Assembly: GCF_024055715.1 (NCBI RefSeq)
Contig: NZ_JAMXMV010000008.1
Coordinates: 62,001 to 126,000, forward strand
Direction of reading: 5' to 3'
Origin: Actinoallomurus soli
GTDB taxonomy: Bacteria > Actinomycetota > Actinomycetes > Streptosporangiales > Streptosporangiaceae
DNA length: 64,000 nucleotides
Shown: positions 1 through 8,812 of the stretch, piece by piece
Layout of the letters: each line of letters begins with the position of its first letter
Numbering within the stretch: position 1 is the first letter of the stretch
The notes under the pieces: generated by a model
Database searches by the model: none
What the model was told of the DNA's origin: nothing
Seen by the model: only the letters and a program-made list of their open reading frames with translations
Program-made: the position numbers and the translations under genes

Positions 1-2
1 TG

Positions 3-377
3 GTGGCCGCCGCGCTGCGCCGCGACACCGCCGACCTCGCCACGTACGCCCGCGTGCTGACCGGAACGCTCGCCGACGCGCTGCCGCCCGGCTGCGTGAC
101 CGTCGAGCACGAGCGGAGTCTGGGCGACCGGCTGCGGGGGCGTGACGGGCGGCCCCATCGGATCGTCGTCCGGCTCGGCGAGCGCACGCTGTCCCTCACG
201 GCCGCCGCCGGCCGGCCGGTCGGGGAGATCCACCACGAGGTGCGCGGCGTCGTGCTGTCCCGCGACCAGGTGACGCTCGACGTGTGGGTGCGCGCCCTCG
301 CCGAGGAGCTCCTGGCCCAGGCCGAGGCGGACGCCCGTGCCGCCGAGGCGCTCCGCCGCCTGGTGGCCGGCGGCTGA
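3..377 (+). CDS. Hypothetical protein, probably 5'-truncated by the window edge
   Basis: The frame is open from the first bases and ends in TGA at 375-377. A GTG at position 3 could be a start, but the frame may continue upstream, so the gene is treated as partial. The visible 124 residues are soluble, rich in Ala, Arg and Leu, and end in an alanine-rich helical stretch. I do not recognise a family and assign no function. The next gene starts 56 bases downstream on the same strand. Confidence 0.6.
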   Translation: MAAALRRDTADLATYARVLTGTLADALPPGCVTVEHERSLGDRLRGRDGRPHRIVVRLGERTLSLTAAAGRPVGEIHHEVRGVVLSRDQVTLDVWVRALAEELLAQAEADARAAEALRRLVAGG

Positions 378-433
378 CCGGCGAAGGTCCACGCTGTACG
401 GTCGAGGCGCCGTCTTCGTGAAGGGAGTCGTCA

Positions 434-1276
434 GTGCGGGTGTTCGTCTCGGTCGACATGGAGGGCGTGTCCGGGCTCACCGACCCGGATGAGATGCGGG
501 CGGGCGGGCGCGGCTACGAGCGCGGCTGCGAGCTGATGACCGCCGACGCGAACGCCGCGGTGGCCGGGGCGTTCGACGCCGGAGCCGACGAGGTGATCGT
601 CACCGACGCGCACGGAAGCACGAAGAACATCCGCGCCGACCTCATCGACGAGCGGTGTTCGCTGATCCGCGGGCCGTACCGTCCGCTGCGGATGGGGCAG
701 GGGCTCGACACCGGCCATGACGCGGCGATGTTCGTGGGCTACCACGCCCGCGCGGGCGTGCCGCACGGCGTGCTCAACCACACGTGGATGGGTTATGAGA
801 TCCAGAACCTCTACCTGAACGGCGAGATCTGCGGCGAGATCCGGCTGATCGCCGCGCTGGCCGGGTCGATGGGCGTGCCGGTCGCGCTCGTGGCGGGCGA
901 CGAGGCGGCGTGCGCGGAGGCCCGCGAGGTGCTCGGCGACGTCGAGACGGTCGCGGTGAAGAAGGGCATCGACCGTTACTCCGCGCAGCTCCTGCCGCCC
1001 GCCCGCGCCCAGGCCCTGATCCGGGAGGGCGCCGCCCGCGCCCTGCGCGACCTGGACCGCCGCCGCCCGTACACGGTGCCGTCCCCGTACACGCTGGGCA
1101 TCGACTGGGCGTCCACCGCGATGGCGGAGTCCTGCGCGATGATCCCGGGCGTCAAGCGGCTCGGCCCCCGGTCGGTGGAGTTCACCAGCGACGACTACGC
1201 CGAGATCATGGCGGTGCTGGGCATCCTGGCCTCGATCGGCGGAGACGTCGGCTGCACCGGCCGGCACTACGGCTGA
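434..1276 (+). CDS. M55 family D-aminopeptidase (DppA-like zinc peptidase)
   Basis: A 280-residue protein of the M55/DppA family, which removes N-terminal D-amino acids from peptides in the cytoplasm and is linked to use of D-Ala-containing cell-wall peptides. Metal ligands are visible: Asp8 and Glu10 in SVDMEG, His60 in TDAHG, His104 in VGYHAR, and Glu131 or Glu135 in NGEICGE. The first four fall at the same residue numbers as the zinc ligands reported for Bacillus DppA. Length matches the family. The start is a GTG with AAGGGAG just upstream. No dipeptide transporter genes are adjacent, so the substrate supply is unknown. Confidence 0.88.
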   Translation: MRVFVSVDMEGVSGLTDPDEMRAGGRGYERGCELMTADANAAVAGAFDAGADEVIVTDAHGSTKNIRADLIDERCSLIRGPYRPLRMGQGLDTGHDAAMFVGYHARAGVPHGVLNHTWMGYEIQNLYLNGEICGEIRLIAALAGSMGVPVALVAGDEAACAEAREVLGDVETVAVKKGIDRYSAQLLPPARAQALIREGAARALRDLDRRRPYTVPSPYTLGIDWASTAMAESCAMIPGVKRLGPRSVEFTSDDYAEIMAVLGILASIGGDVGCTGRHYG

Positions 1277-1318
1277 CGTCGGAGGTCCGGCTGACGCCGG
1301 CGGTCCGGGTGCCGTCGG

Positions 1319-1324
1319 TAGGGT
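1319..1324 (+). promoter_or_regulatory. -10 box TAGGGT, probable leaderless promoter of the YbaK gene
   Basis: TAGGGT ends 8 bases before the ATG at 1333. With a usual 6-9 nt gap to the transcription start the mRNA would begin at or very near the start codon. No ribosome binding site lies between. I see no convincing -35. Confidence 0.45.
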
Positions 1325-1332
1325 GACGTCCC

Positions 1333-1860
1333 ATGTGGGGACTGTCGCTCGAGCCCGCCCTCGACCGTACGGATCTGCTCGCCGCGCCCGTGGCGGAGGC
1401 GATCCGCGCGTGGAAGGGCGAGGACGCCTTCCAGGTGGCCGAGATCGACCCGGAGCTCGCCGACACCGCCGCGTTCTGCGAGCGGTACGGCACTCCGCTC
1501 GACACGTCGGCCAACTGCGTGATCGTCTGCGCCAAGCGGGGCGGCGAGGTGCGGCTCGCGGCCTGCGTGGTGCTCGCGACGACGCGCGCCGACGTCAACG
1601 GCGTCGTACGGCGCCGGCTCGACGCGCGGAAGGCGTCGTTCGCGCCGCAGGAGCAGGCCGTGACGGAGACGGGCATGGAGTACGGCGGGATCACGCCGTT
1701 CGGCCTGCCCGCCGAGTGGCCGGTCCTGGTGGACCGGGCCGTCGTCGAGACCCCGTACGTCGTCGTCGGCAGCGGGGTGCGGCGGTCCAAGCTGATCGTC
1801 CCCGGCGCCTCGCTCGCCGCGCTCGGCTCGGCCGAGGTCATCGAGGGCCTCGCCCGCTGA
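1333..1860 (+). CDS. YbaK/EbsC-type aminoacyl-tRNA deacylase
   Basis: A 175-residue single-domain protein of the YbaK/ProX family. Such proteins hydrolyse mischarged aminoacyl-tRNA (for example Cys- or Ala-tRNA(Pro)) in trans. Seen in the sequence: the ANCVIVCAK strand near residues 60-68, a conserved Lys near residue 100 followed by SFA, the YGGITPFG turn at about 117-124, and the GSGVRRSKL segment at about 147-154 that forms the family's substrate pocket. Which tRNA it edits cannot be read from the sequence. The start is supported by the -10 box 8 nt upstream. Confidence 0.85.
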   Translation: MWGLSLEPALDRTDLLAAPVAEAIRAWKGEDAFQVAEIDPELADTAAFCERYGTPLDTSANCVIVCAKRGGEVRLAACVVLATTRADVNGVVRRRLDARKASFAPQEQAVTETGMEYGGITPFGLPAEWPVLVDRAVVETPYVVVGSGVRRSKLIVPGASLAALGSAEVIEGLAR

Positions 1861-1886
1861 CGGACCCGGCGGCGCCTCCGCGCGCC

Positions 1887-1903
1887 GGGCCCCGGCGGGG
1901 CCC
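1887..1903 (+). terminator. GC-rich hairpin after the YbaK gene
   Basis: GGGCCCC and GGGGCCC form a perfect 7-bp stem around a GGC loop, 26 bases after the stop codon. There is no T tract. A consensus-like TTGACA at 1919-1924 follows and may be the -35 of the first kinase gene, though I see no good -10 behind it. Confidence 0.45.
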
Positions 1904-1965
1904 AGGGGCCCCGCCCGGTTGACACGATCCGGAACCTCCGGAGCGGGTTCGGCGTCAAACCCTGC

Positions 1966-2775
1966 ATGAACGCGACGGGAGTTGCGCCGCTGGGCTCGTA
2001 CGAGCTGCTGGAACGGGTCGGCGAGGGGGCCACGTCCGTGGTGTACCGCGCCACGGACCGGTTCGGGCGGACGGTCGCGGTGAAGGAGCCGCGGCGCGAG
2101 TTCGCGCACGACCCGGGCGTCCGCCGCCGCCTGGCCCGTGAGGCCCGGGCGATGGCGCGGGTGCGCAGCCCGTACGTCGCCGAGGTCTTCGACGCCTGCC
2201 TGGACGGCGACCGTCCCCACCTCGTCACCGAGTTCGTCGCGGGCGTGCCGCTGCGCGACCTGGTGACGACGTACGGGCCGTTGTGGGAGGAGGCGCTGTA
2301 CGGCTTCGCGGAGCGGTTCGCGCGGGGCCTGGCGGCGGTGCACGGGGCCGGGGTGCTGCACCGGGACCTCAAGCCCGGCAACGTCATGGTGCTCGGCGGC
2401 GTACCCAAGATCATCGACTTCGGGATCGCGCGGGAGGCGGGGACCGAGGAGGTCACCCAGCCGGGCGTGCTGACCGGGACGCCGGGTTACGTCGCGCCCG
2501 AGCTGATCGACGGCGGTCGTTGCAGTGAGGCGTCCGACGTCTTCTCGTGGGCCGCGACGGTCGCGTTCGCGGCGACGGGCCGCCCGCCGTTCGGGACGGG
2601 GTCGCTGCACGGCGTCTGCTTCCGGGTGCTGCGCGGGGCCGCCGACCTGGACGGCGTGCCCGAGCCGCTGCTGCCGCTGCTACGCCGTGCCCTGTCCCGC
2701 GACCCGGCCGAGCGCCCGACCGCGGCCTGCCTGGCGGGCCGTCTGACCGAGCGGCGGCCGGTTCCCGCGTGGTGA
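1966..2775 (+). CDS. Ser/Thr protein kinase, catalytic domain only
   Basis: A 269-residue Hanks-type kinase. The glycine loop GEGATS is at about residues 19-24, the ATP-binding Lys at 40 (VAVK), the catalytic loop HRDLKPGN with Asp134, DFG at 151-153 and the GTPGYVAPE activation/P+1 segment after it, so all catalytic residues are present. Unlike its three neighbours it stops after the kinase domain, with no proline-rich linker and no membrane segment, so it should be cytoplasmic. It leads a same-strand run of kinase genes (1966-8761) and is 32 bases from the next. Targets are unknown. Confidence 0.92.
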   Translation: MNATGVAPLGSYELLERVGEGATSVVYRATDRFGRTVAVKEPRREFAHDPGVRRRLAREARAMARVRSPYVAEVFDACLDGDRPHLVTEFVAGVPLRDLVTTYGPLWEEALYGFAERFARGLAAVHGAGVLHRDLKPGNVMVLGGVPKIIDFGIAREAGTEEVTQPGVLTGTPGYVAPELIDGGRCSEASDVFSWAATVAFAATGRPPFGTGSLHGVCFRVLRGAADLDGVPEPLLPLLRRALSRDPAERPTAACLAGRLTERRPVPAW

Positions 2776-2807
2776 CCGGTTCCGCCGGGAAGGCCGTGAG
2801 GTGACAC

Positions 2808-4472
2808 ATGCCCAGGTATCGTGACGCATCTATGGAGGGGGTCGAGACGTCCGGCGAGAGCATCGGCCGATACCGCCTGATCGAGAAGATCGGGGAAGGC
2901 GGTATGGGGGTCGTGCACCTCGCCACCGACCCCTTCGGCCGCAAGGTCGCCGTGAAGGTCCTGCGGCCCGGGGTCGCGTCGGACCAGACGGCCCTGCGCC
3001 GGCTCGCCCGCGAGGTCGACTCCATGCGCCGGGTGCACAGCCCGCACGTCGCGGAGATCGTCGACGCGGACGTGACGGCCGAGCCGCCCTACGTCGTCAC
3101 CCAGTTCGTTCCCGGCCGGACCCTGGAGCAGGCGGTCCGCGACGACGGCCCGCTGCGCGGCGACGCGCTGCAGCGGCTGGCGACGGGGCTGGCCTCCGCG
3201 CTGGCCGCCATCCACGACGCCGGCATCGTGCACCGGGACCTGAAGCCCGGCAACGTCATGTTCCTGGAGAACGGCGAGCCGGTCGTCATCGACTTCGGCA
3301 TCGCGCAGGGCGTCGACGCGACGCGGCTGACCGCGACCGGCCTCGTGATCGGCACCCCCGGCTACCTCGCCCCGGAGATCATCGAGGGTGAGGACGCCGG
3401 CGCGCCCGCGGACGTCCACGCCTGGGCCGGCACGATCGCGTACGCCGCGACGGGGCGGGCGCCGTTCGGCGGCGGCACGTTCGAGTCGATCTTCTACAAG
3501 ATCATGGAGGGCCGCCCGGACCTGGACGGCGTGCCCGAGGCGCTGCTCCCGGTCGTCCGGGCGGCGATGGCACGCAACCCGGCCGAGCGGCCGACCGCAC
3601 ACGCCCTCGTCGAGCTGACCCGGCGCATCGACGTCAACAGCACCCGGCTGGACCCGCCGTCGTCCCAGACCAAACGGCTCACCGCCGTCTCGTCCCCGCC
3701 GGCACCGGCGCCGGCCCGCCCGCGCGACTTCGTCGGGCAGCTTCCTCCGGCGCCGCCGCCTCCGCCCCCACAGCAGTACGCGCGTTCCCCGTACGGCGCG
3801 CCGGGGCCGCAGCAGGGCTCGCCGGGGTACGCACCGCGCCCGCCGAAGCCGCCGCGGCCCGATGAACCGAAGCCGTACGGCGTCTACCGGTTCCTGAGCC
3901 TGCTGCTCCTCGTCGCCGCGATCGGGCTGTCCCTGGTGACGCCCACGCTGGCGCTCATCGTCGTGCTCGCCGTGCTGCTCGTCCTGCGGACCGCCGACCG
4001 CGGCCACAAGGAGCTCACGTCCAAGCGCACCCGGCGCGGACCGCGCTCGGGCGACCTGGTCGCGGTCATCGCCAAGTCACCGTTCACGGCGGTGCGCGCG
4101 GCGCTGGGAATGCTGCTGGTCAGCCCACTGGCGATCATGGCCGGGGTCATCGTGCTGCTCATCGGGCTGGCCGCCAAGACCGCGCTGACGATCCCGCACG
4201 CGGTCGCGCTGGGCACCGCGGCGTTCGTGATCGTGCAGTGCCTGGGGCCCGGCAGCGAGCCCCCGCGCCGTCAGCTCGCGCGGTTCTGGGGAGCCGTGCT
4301 GCCGAGGCGGAACCAGGCCCTGATCGCGCTGGCGGTCATCGGATTCGTCGTCTTCCTGCTCGTGTCGTTCGCGCTCAGCCAGACGCCGGACCTGCGGCCC
4401 TTCGAGGCCCGGTCGCTCACGCACAACCTCGCCCACCTCCGCTCCGGCATCCGGAGTCTGCTCGGCGGCTGA
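2808..4472 (+). CDS. Membrane Ser/Thr protein kinase with Pro-rich linker and multi-pass C-terminal module
   Basis: 554 residues. Kinase domain about 22-275: GEGGMG loop, Lys50, HRDLKPGN with Asp144, DFG at 162-164, GTPGYLAPE. A proline-rich linker (about 285-345, with runs of Pro) leads to several hydrophobic helices between about 358 and 535. The C-terminal module resembles those of the next two genes, including an EPPRRQL motif between helices. It is not a PASTA or beta-propeller sensor. An AGGTG sits shortly upstream of the chosen ATG; a second ATG at 2832 lacks one. The kinase domain should face the cytoplasm. Confidence 0.9.
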   Translation: MPRYRDASMEGVETSGESIGRYRLIEKIGEGGMGVVHLATDPFGRKVAVKVLRPGVASDQTALRRLAREVDSMRRVHSPHVAEIVDADVTAEPPYVVTQFVPGRTLEQAVRDDGPLRGDALQRLATGLASALAAIHDAGIVHRDLKPGNVMFLENGEPVVIDFGIAQGVDATRLTATGLVIGTPGYLAPEIIEGEDAGAPADVHAWAGTIAYAATGRAPFGGGTFESIFYKIMEGRPDLDGVPEALLPVVRAAMARNPAERPTAHALVELTRRIDVNSTRLDPPSSQTKRLTAVSSPPAPAPARPRDFVGQLPPAPPPPPPQQYARSPYGAPGPQQGSPGYAPRPPKPPRPDEPKPYGVYRFLSLLLLVAAIGLSLVTPTLALIVVLAVLLVLRTADRGHKELTSKRTRRGPRSGDLVAVIAKSPFTAVRAALGMLLVSPLAIMAGVIVLLIGLAAKTALTIPHAVALGTAAFVIVQCLGPGSEPPRRQLARFWGAVLPRRNQALIALAVIGFVVFLLVSFALSQTPDLRPFEARSLTHNLAHLRSGIRSLLGG

Positions 4473-4540
4473 CCGGAGGCGACCCCTGCCCAGAGCCAAC
4501 GCCTGACCAGGGGCGGCGCCCGACAGAGGAAGATCGAACG

Positions 4541-6304
4541 ATGCCAGTGGAGGACGTCCCGGTGGACAAGGTCGGCCCCTACCGACTCGTCGCGGCCCTC
4601 GGCGAGGGCGGCATGGGCGTGGTCCACCGGGCGGTCGACGACGCCGGCCGCGAGGTGGCCCTCAAGGTCGTGCGCGCCGAGTACGCCGAGGACCTGACCT
4701 TCCGGCGGCGGCTGGCCCGCGAGGTCGACACGATGCGGCGGGTGCGCAGCCCGTACGTCGCCGAGGTCCTCGACGCCGACGTCGCCGCCGAACGCCCCTA
4801 CATCGTCACCCGCTTCATCGACGGCCACCCGCTCGACGGTGTGGTCCGCGCGGCCGGGCCGCTGTCCGGCGGGCCGCTGGCACGCGTGGCGATCGGCCTG
4901 GCCGAGGCCGTGGCCGCCATCCACGAGGCGGGCGTCGTCCACCGGGACCTCAAGCCGAACAACGTCATGATGGTCGACGGCGCCCCGGTGGTCATCGACT
5001 TCGGCATCGCGCACGCGGCGGACGCGACGCGGCTCACCCGGACCGGCCTGGTCGTCGGCACCCCGGGATACCTCGGGCCGGAGATCCTCGACGGCCGGCC
5101 GCCGGGCCCCGCCGTCGACGTGTACGGCTGGGCGGCGACCGTCGCGTTCGCCGCGACCGGCCGCGCGCCGTTCGGCGGCGGTTCGCTGGAGGCGGTGCTG
5201 GCCCGGATCCTGTCCGGCAACCCCGACCTCGACGGCGTGCCGCCGGCCCTCGAACCGCTGCTGCGCGCGACCCTCGCCCGCGAACCGGAGGCCCGGCCGC
5301 CGGCGGCGGAGCTCGCGGGCCTGGTCCGCGCGCTCGACCTGGGCGCCCCGCCGCCCATCGCCGCGACGGCCCTCGGCCCGGCCGTCGACGCCGCCGGCAC
5401 CGTCGGCGCGCCACCGGACTCCCGGCCTCCCGGTCCCGCCGGCGCGCCACCGGACTCCCGGCCCTCCGGCTCCACGGGACGGCCGGTGGATTCCCGGTCG
5501 GGCGGCACCGGCGCGCCGGCGGACTCCCGGTCCTCCGGTGGCACCGGCGCACCGTCGGGCTCCCGGGTCTCCGGCTCCGCCGGGGCGGGACCGGACTCCT
5601 CGGCCTCCGGCCCCGGCGCGGCGACGCGCGTTCCCGAGCCGCAGGCGAGCCCGGCGTCCGGGCCGGTCCCGGCCTCTCCCGGCGGGGCCCCGCCCCGCCA
5701 GGCGCCGCGGGTGGCGCTCGGCTGGTACAAGCTGCTCGCCTACCTGGCCATCGTCACGGCCGTGGCGGCCTGTGCCGTGGTCCCGATCGTCGGCCTGCCC
5801 CTCGTGGTGGCGGCCGTCTGGTACCTGCGGGCGGGGGACTCGGCCGTCCGGTCCCGCCGGGTGCCCGTACGCGGCGCCCAGGACCTCGTGCTGGCGCCCT
5901 TCCGCGTGCCTGGGTCGCTGGGCCGGTCCACCGCGGCGCTGGTGCCCGCGCTGCTGTACGCGGCGGTTGCGGCGGCGGTGACCGGCGGGGCGCTGGTCGC
6001 CTGGACCGCCTGGCACGACGTGGACTGGCCGGACGCCGTCCTGCGGTGGAGCGCGGCGGTGTTCGCGGCGATGACGCTCGCCGGGCCCGGCGTGATGGGG
6101 CCGCGCCGCCAGGCGGTCCGGCTGCTGTCGGCGCTGGCCCGGAGCCGGGCGCAGGCCGCGTCGGTGGGCCTCTGCCTCGCCGGGATCACCGCGCTCGCGG
6201 TCGCGGCGGGGTGGCTGCTCCGCCCTCGGTGGTGGCCGATCGGTGACCGGGCCGGCGCCATCGTTGATCTCACGGACACGATCGCCGGGCTCCTGCACCG
6301 GTGA
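4541..6304 (+). CDS. Membrane Ser/Thr protein kinase with DSR-repeat linker
   Basis: 587 residues from the ATG preceded by AGAGGAAG; the frame is open further upstream, but that part overlaps the previous gene. Kinase domain about 11-270 with GEGGMG, Lys42, HRDLKPNN with Asp136, DFG and GTPGYLGPE. The linker (about 285-375) is low complexity and repeats short units such as GAPPDSRP and GAPADSRS. The C-terminal module starts at about GWYKLLAYL, carries VWYLRAGDS after the second helix and a GPRRQ motif, and has roughly five or six hydrophobic helices. The same YLRAG and PRR features occur in the following gene. Confidence 0.9.
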   Translation: MPVEDVPVDKVGPYRLVAALGEGGMGVVHRAVDDAGREVALKVVRAEYAEDLTFRRRLAREVDTMRRVRSPYVAEVLDADVAAERPYIVTRFIDGHPLDGVVRAAGPLSGGPLARVAIGLAEAVAAIHEAGVVHRDLKPNNVMMVDGAPVVIDFGIAHAADATRLTRTGLVVGTPGYLGPEILDGRPPGPAVDVYGWAATVAFAATGRAPFGGGSLEAVLARILSGNPDLDGVPPALEPLLRATLAREPEARPPAAELAGLVRALDLGAPPPIAATALGPAVDAAGTVGAPPDSRPPGPAGAPPDSRPSGSTGRPVDSRSGGTGAPADSRSSGGTGAPSGSRVSGSAGAGPDSSASGPGAATRVPEPQASPASGPVPASPGGAPPRQAPRVALGWYKLLAYLAIVTAVAACAVVPIVGLPLVVAAVWYLRAGDSAVRSRRVPVRGAQDLVLAPFRVPGSLGRSTAALVPALLYAAVAAAVTGGALVAWTAWHDVDWPDAVLRWSAAVFAAMTLAGPGVMGPRRQAVRLLSALARSRAQAASVGLCLAGITALAVAAGWLLRPRWWPIGDRAGAIVDLTDTIAGLLHR

Positions 6305-6507
6305 CGCGCGAGGTGTCCCCGCTCGGGGCGCCATGCGCCCTCCGGATGTGCGCGGCGCGTCGGCCGCGTCGCGCGGAATGGACCCCCGCGGCGCGGTAGT
6401 GTGGCACCGCCTTCGACGTCCGCCCGATGCGGGACCCCAGCGACTTTTTCCGAGGAGGGAACGGCGTTTCTCGCCGGCCAGGCGGCCGGGATGCGCGCCG
6501 CGCGCCG

Positions 6508-7170
6508 ATGACGTGGGATGAGACATCCGGCGTGGTCTCCGACCCGCCTCGGGAGGGCGGGGAGACCGTCGACGCCATCGTCGAGGGCTGGTCACGGCTC
6601 CTCACGTACCTCGTCGTCGCCAGTGTGTTCGGGATCGCCGTCATCACGCCGTTCTTCGGGCTCCTGCTGGCGCTGGCGGGCGCGTCGTACCTGCGGGCCG
6701 GGCAGTTCCACGCGCGAAAACACCCCGCCACCCCGCTGCGGCTGACGGTCGGCCCGCTGACCGCGCCGCTGGATCTCGTCCGCGGTGCCGTCGGGACGCT
6801 GCTGACCGTGCCCTACGCCGCGGTGTTCGCCGTCCTGGTGCCGATGGTGATCATGGCGGCGGCGGCCGCCGACGTCCGGGTCGCCCCGCTGGTCGCGGCC
6901 GCCTGGGGCGCCGGGGCCGCGGCGTACGTCCTGCTGGCCGCGCCGGGCGTCCGGGCGCCGCGCCGGCACCTCCAGCAGGTCTTCACCGTGCTCGCATACG
7001 GCCCGCGCCGGATCGCGGTCATCGGAGCGCTCCTGTGCGCGGTGACGCTCGCCGTCCTGGCCGGCGCGATCGTCCTGCGGCCGAGCTTCGCCCCCATGTA
7101 CGAACTGGAGAACTCCATCGCCCAGGAGCTCTCGCGATTCCAGGACTCCATCCAGCAGCGCGTGTCGTGA
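6508..7170 (+). CDS. Stand-alone membrane module related to the kinase C-termini
   Basis: About 220 residues with no kinase domain. From GWSRLLTYL onward it follows the membrane module of the preceding kinase: paired N-terminal helices, then SYLRAGQ, a basic loop, further helices, an APRRHLQQ motif in the place of GPRRQ, a last helix and a short amphipathic tail. I read it as an orphan copy of the module, made by duplication with loss of the kinase part. The start is uncertain: the frame is open from an ATG at 6427, and a strong GAGGAGGG at about 6452 has no start codon at the right distance. No known family is recognised. Confidence 0.7.
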   Translation: MTWDETSGVVSDPPREGGETVDAIVEGWSRLLTYLVVASVFGIAVITPFFGLLLALAGASYLRAGQFHARKHPATPLRLTVGPLTAPLDLVRGAVGTLLTVPYAAVFAVLVPMVIMAAAAADVRVAPLVAAAWGAGAAAYVLLAAPGVRAPRRHLQQVFTVLAYGPRRIAVIGALLCAVTLAVLAGAIVLRPSFAPMYELENSIAQELSRFQDSIQQRVS

Positions 7171-7234
7171 CCGGGGACCGGCCGGGCCGGGCATTTACGA
7201 TCTTGCGGTAGCCCGTCGACCGCGGAATCCCCCC

Positions 7235-8761
7235 ATGACGTCCCTGCGCGAGAGTCTCGGCCCCTACCGGCTCCTGGAGGAGATCGGCGTCGGTGGCATG
7301 GGCGAGGTGCATCTCGCGCTGGCACCGGACGGCAGCACGGTCGCGGTCAAGATCCTGCATCCCGCCGTCGCCCGCGACCCGCTCGCCCGCCGCCGCCTCG
7401 AACGCGAGGTCGCGACGATGCGCCGGGTCCGCAGCGCGTACGTCGCCGAGGTGGTCGACGCGGACTTCACCGGACGCCGTCCGTACGTCGTCACGAGGTA
7501 CGTCCAGGGCCGCTCCCTCGACCTGCGGGTACGCCGCGAGGGCCCGCTCCGCGGCGCGGCGCTGCCGACGGTGGCGCGCGGGCTGGCCCGCGCGCTGCAC
7601 GTGATCCACGCTGCCGGGGTCGTGCACCGCGACCTCAAACCCGCCAACGTGATCATCGTCGACCGCGATCCGGTCGTCATCGACTTCGGTCTCGCGCACG
7701 TCCTGGACGCGACCCGGCTGACGCGTACGGGCATGGCGATCGGCACGCCCGGCTACCTGGCGCCGGAGATCCTCGACGGGGAGCGGGCCGGGCCGGCCGC
7801 CGACGTCTTCTCCTGGGCCGGGACGGTCGCGTTCGCGGCCACCGGCCGCCCGCCGTACGGGCCGGGGCCCGCGCAGGCGATCTTCTCCCGCGTGCTGCGG
7901 GGAAGGCACGACCTCCGCGGCGTCCCGGGCGAGCTGCGGGCGATGCTCGAGGCCGCGCTGGCGATCGACCCGGAGGCGCGCCCCGGCACCGGCGACCTCC
8001 TGGAGGCGTTCGCCGCCCTGCGGAACCGCTCACGGCCGGCGGCACGCGGCCCTCGGGCGGTCCCCGCCCCGGACGCTCCGCCGGCGCGGGACCTCCGCGC
8101 CGCGGCCGGCGTTCCGGGGGAGCGAGACGCTTCCGCCGCGCCCGACGCTTCACCGGACGCCCTGGACCTCCCGGACGCGCCGGATGTTCCGGAGGTGGGC
8201 GGTGCTCCGGGAGCCGACGGTGTTCCGCCGGGGGAGCGGCCCGTCGAGCCGGATGCCGGAGAGCGGCGCCGCGGCCTGCCGATGCGCCTGCTGCGCGGGG
8301 CGGCGGGGCTCGCCGTGCCGGCGGCCTGCTATGCCCTGCCGGTCCTGGCCGTCGCGACGATCCTGTCGGCCTGCGCCGCCGGCTACACGTGGGACGCCGT
8401 GGCCCGCGCCCGCAGCCGGACGGCGGCACGGGTCGGCCGGCTCGCCCGTCTCGGCTCGGTGCTCGCCGCGCTCGTCGCGGTTCCGGCGCAGACGGTGGTC
8501 CGGCTGATGGCGCTGGTCGTCGCGATGGTCGTGGGGTACGGCGCGGTGCTGGGGATCACCTGGTGGTCGGTCGTGCCGCGCGAGCGGGCCCTGGCGCTGC
8601 CCCTCGGGGTGCTCATGGTGGTGGCGGCGGTCGTGCGCGCACGCTACGGCGGTGAGCGCCGCGCGGCCCGGCTGGTCCTGGCGGTCCTGGCCGCAGGAGC
8701 GCTGGCGCTGGCGGTGGTGGGGATCCCGTTTCCGGCGTGGTGGCCGTTCACCGCACCGTGA
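7235..8761 (+). CDS. Membrane Ser/Thr protein kinase, last of the cluster
   Basis: 508 residues. Kinase domain about 9-265 with GVGGMGEV, Lys39, HRDLKPAN with Asp133, DFG at 150-152 and GTPGYLAPE. A linker of about 265-345 is rich in Ala, Pro and Asp (repeated PDAP/PDAS units). The C-terminal part has about five hydrophobic helices and a shorter, more diverged form of the cluster's membrane module. The tail ends in a Trp/Pro-rich segment. The gene lies 64 bases after the orphan module and is followed by the etfB promoter region. Confidence 0.9.
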   Translation: MTSLRESLGPYRLLEEIGVGGMGEVHLALAPDGSTVAVKILHPAVARDPLARRRLEREVATMRRVRSAYVAEVVDADFTGRRPYVVTRYVQGRSLDLRVRREGPLRGAALPTVARGLARALHVIHAAGVVHRDLKPANVIIVDRDPVVIDFGLAHVLDATRLTRTGMAIGTPGYLAPEILDGERAGPAADVFSWAGTVAFAATGRPPYGPGPAQAIFSRVLRGRHDLRGVPGELRAMLEAALAIDPEARPGTGDLLEAFAALRNRSRPAARGPRAVPAPDAPPARDLRAAAGVPGERDASAAPDASPDALDLPDAPDVPEVGGAPGADGVPPGERPVEPDAGERRRGLPMRLLRGAAGLAVPAACYALPVLAVATILSACAAGYTWDAVARARSRTAARVGRLARLGSVLAALVAVPAQTVVRLMALVVAMVVGYGAVLGITWWSVVPRERALALPLGVLMVVAAVVRARYGGERRAARLVLAVLAAGALALAVVGIPFPAWWPFTAP

Positions 8762-8778
8762 ACGGGGTGGACGGACTT

Positions 8779-8806
8779 TTGCACAGTCGCTACCCGTGGG
8801 TAACAT
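8779..8806 (+). promoter_or_regulatory. Sigma70-type promoter of etfBA with palindrome between the boxes
   Basis: TTGCAC (8779-8784) and TAACAT (8801-8806) are 16 bases apart. A palindrome TACCC-GT-GGGTA at 8791-8802 fills the spacer and touches the -10, the usual position for a repressor site. Transcription would begin near 8813, leaving a leader of about 150 nt before etfB. No regulator gene is adjacent. Confidence 0.6.
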
Positions 8807-8812
8807 CGGGGG

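Noticed and set aside
4271-6595. Open frame of 774 codons on the minus strand across the third kinase
   Set aside because: Antisense shadow of a kinase with clear HRDLKP and DFG motifs. Its composition is Arg/Gly/Pro-rich and lacks domains.
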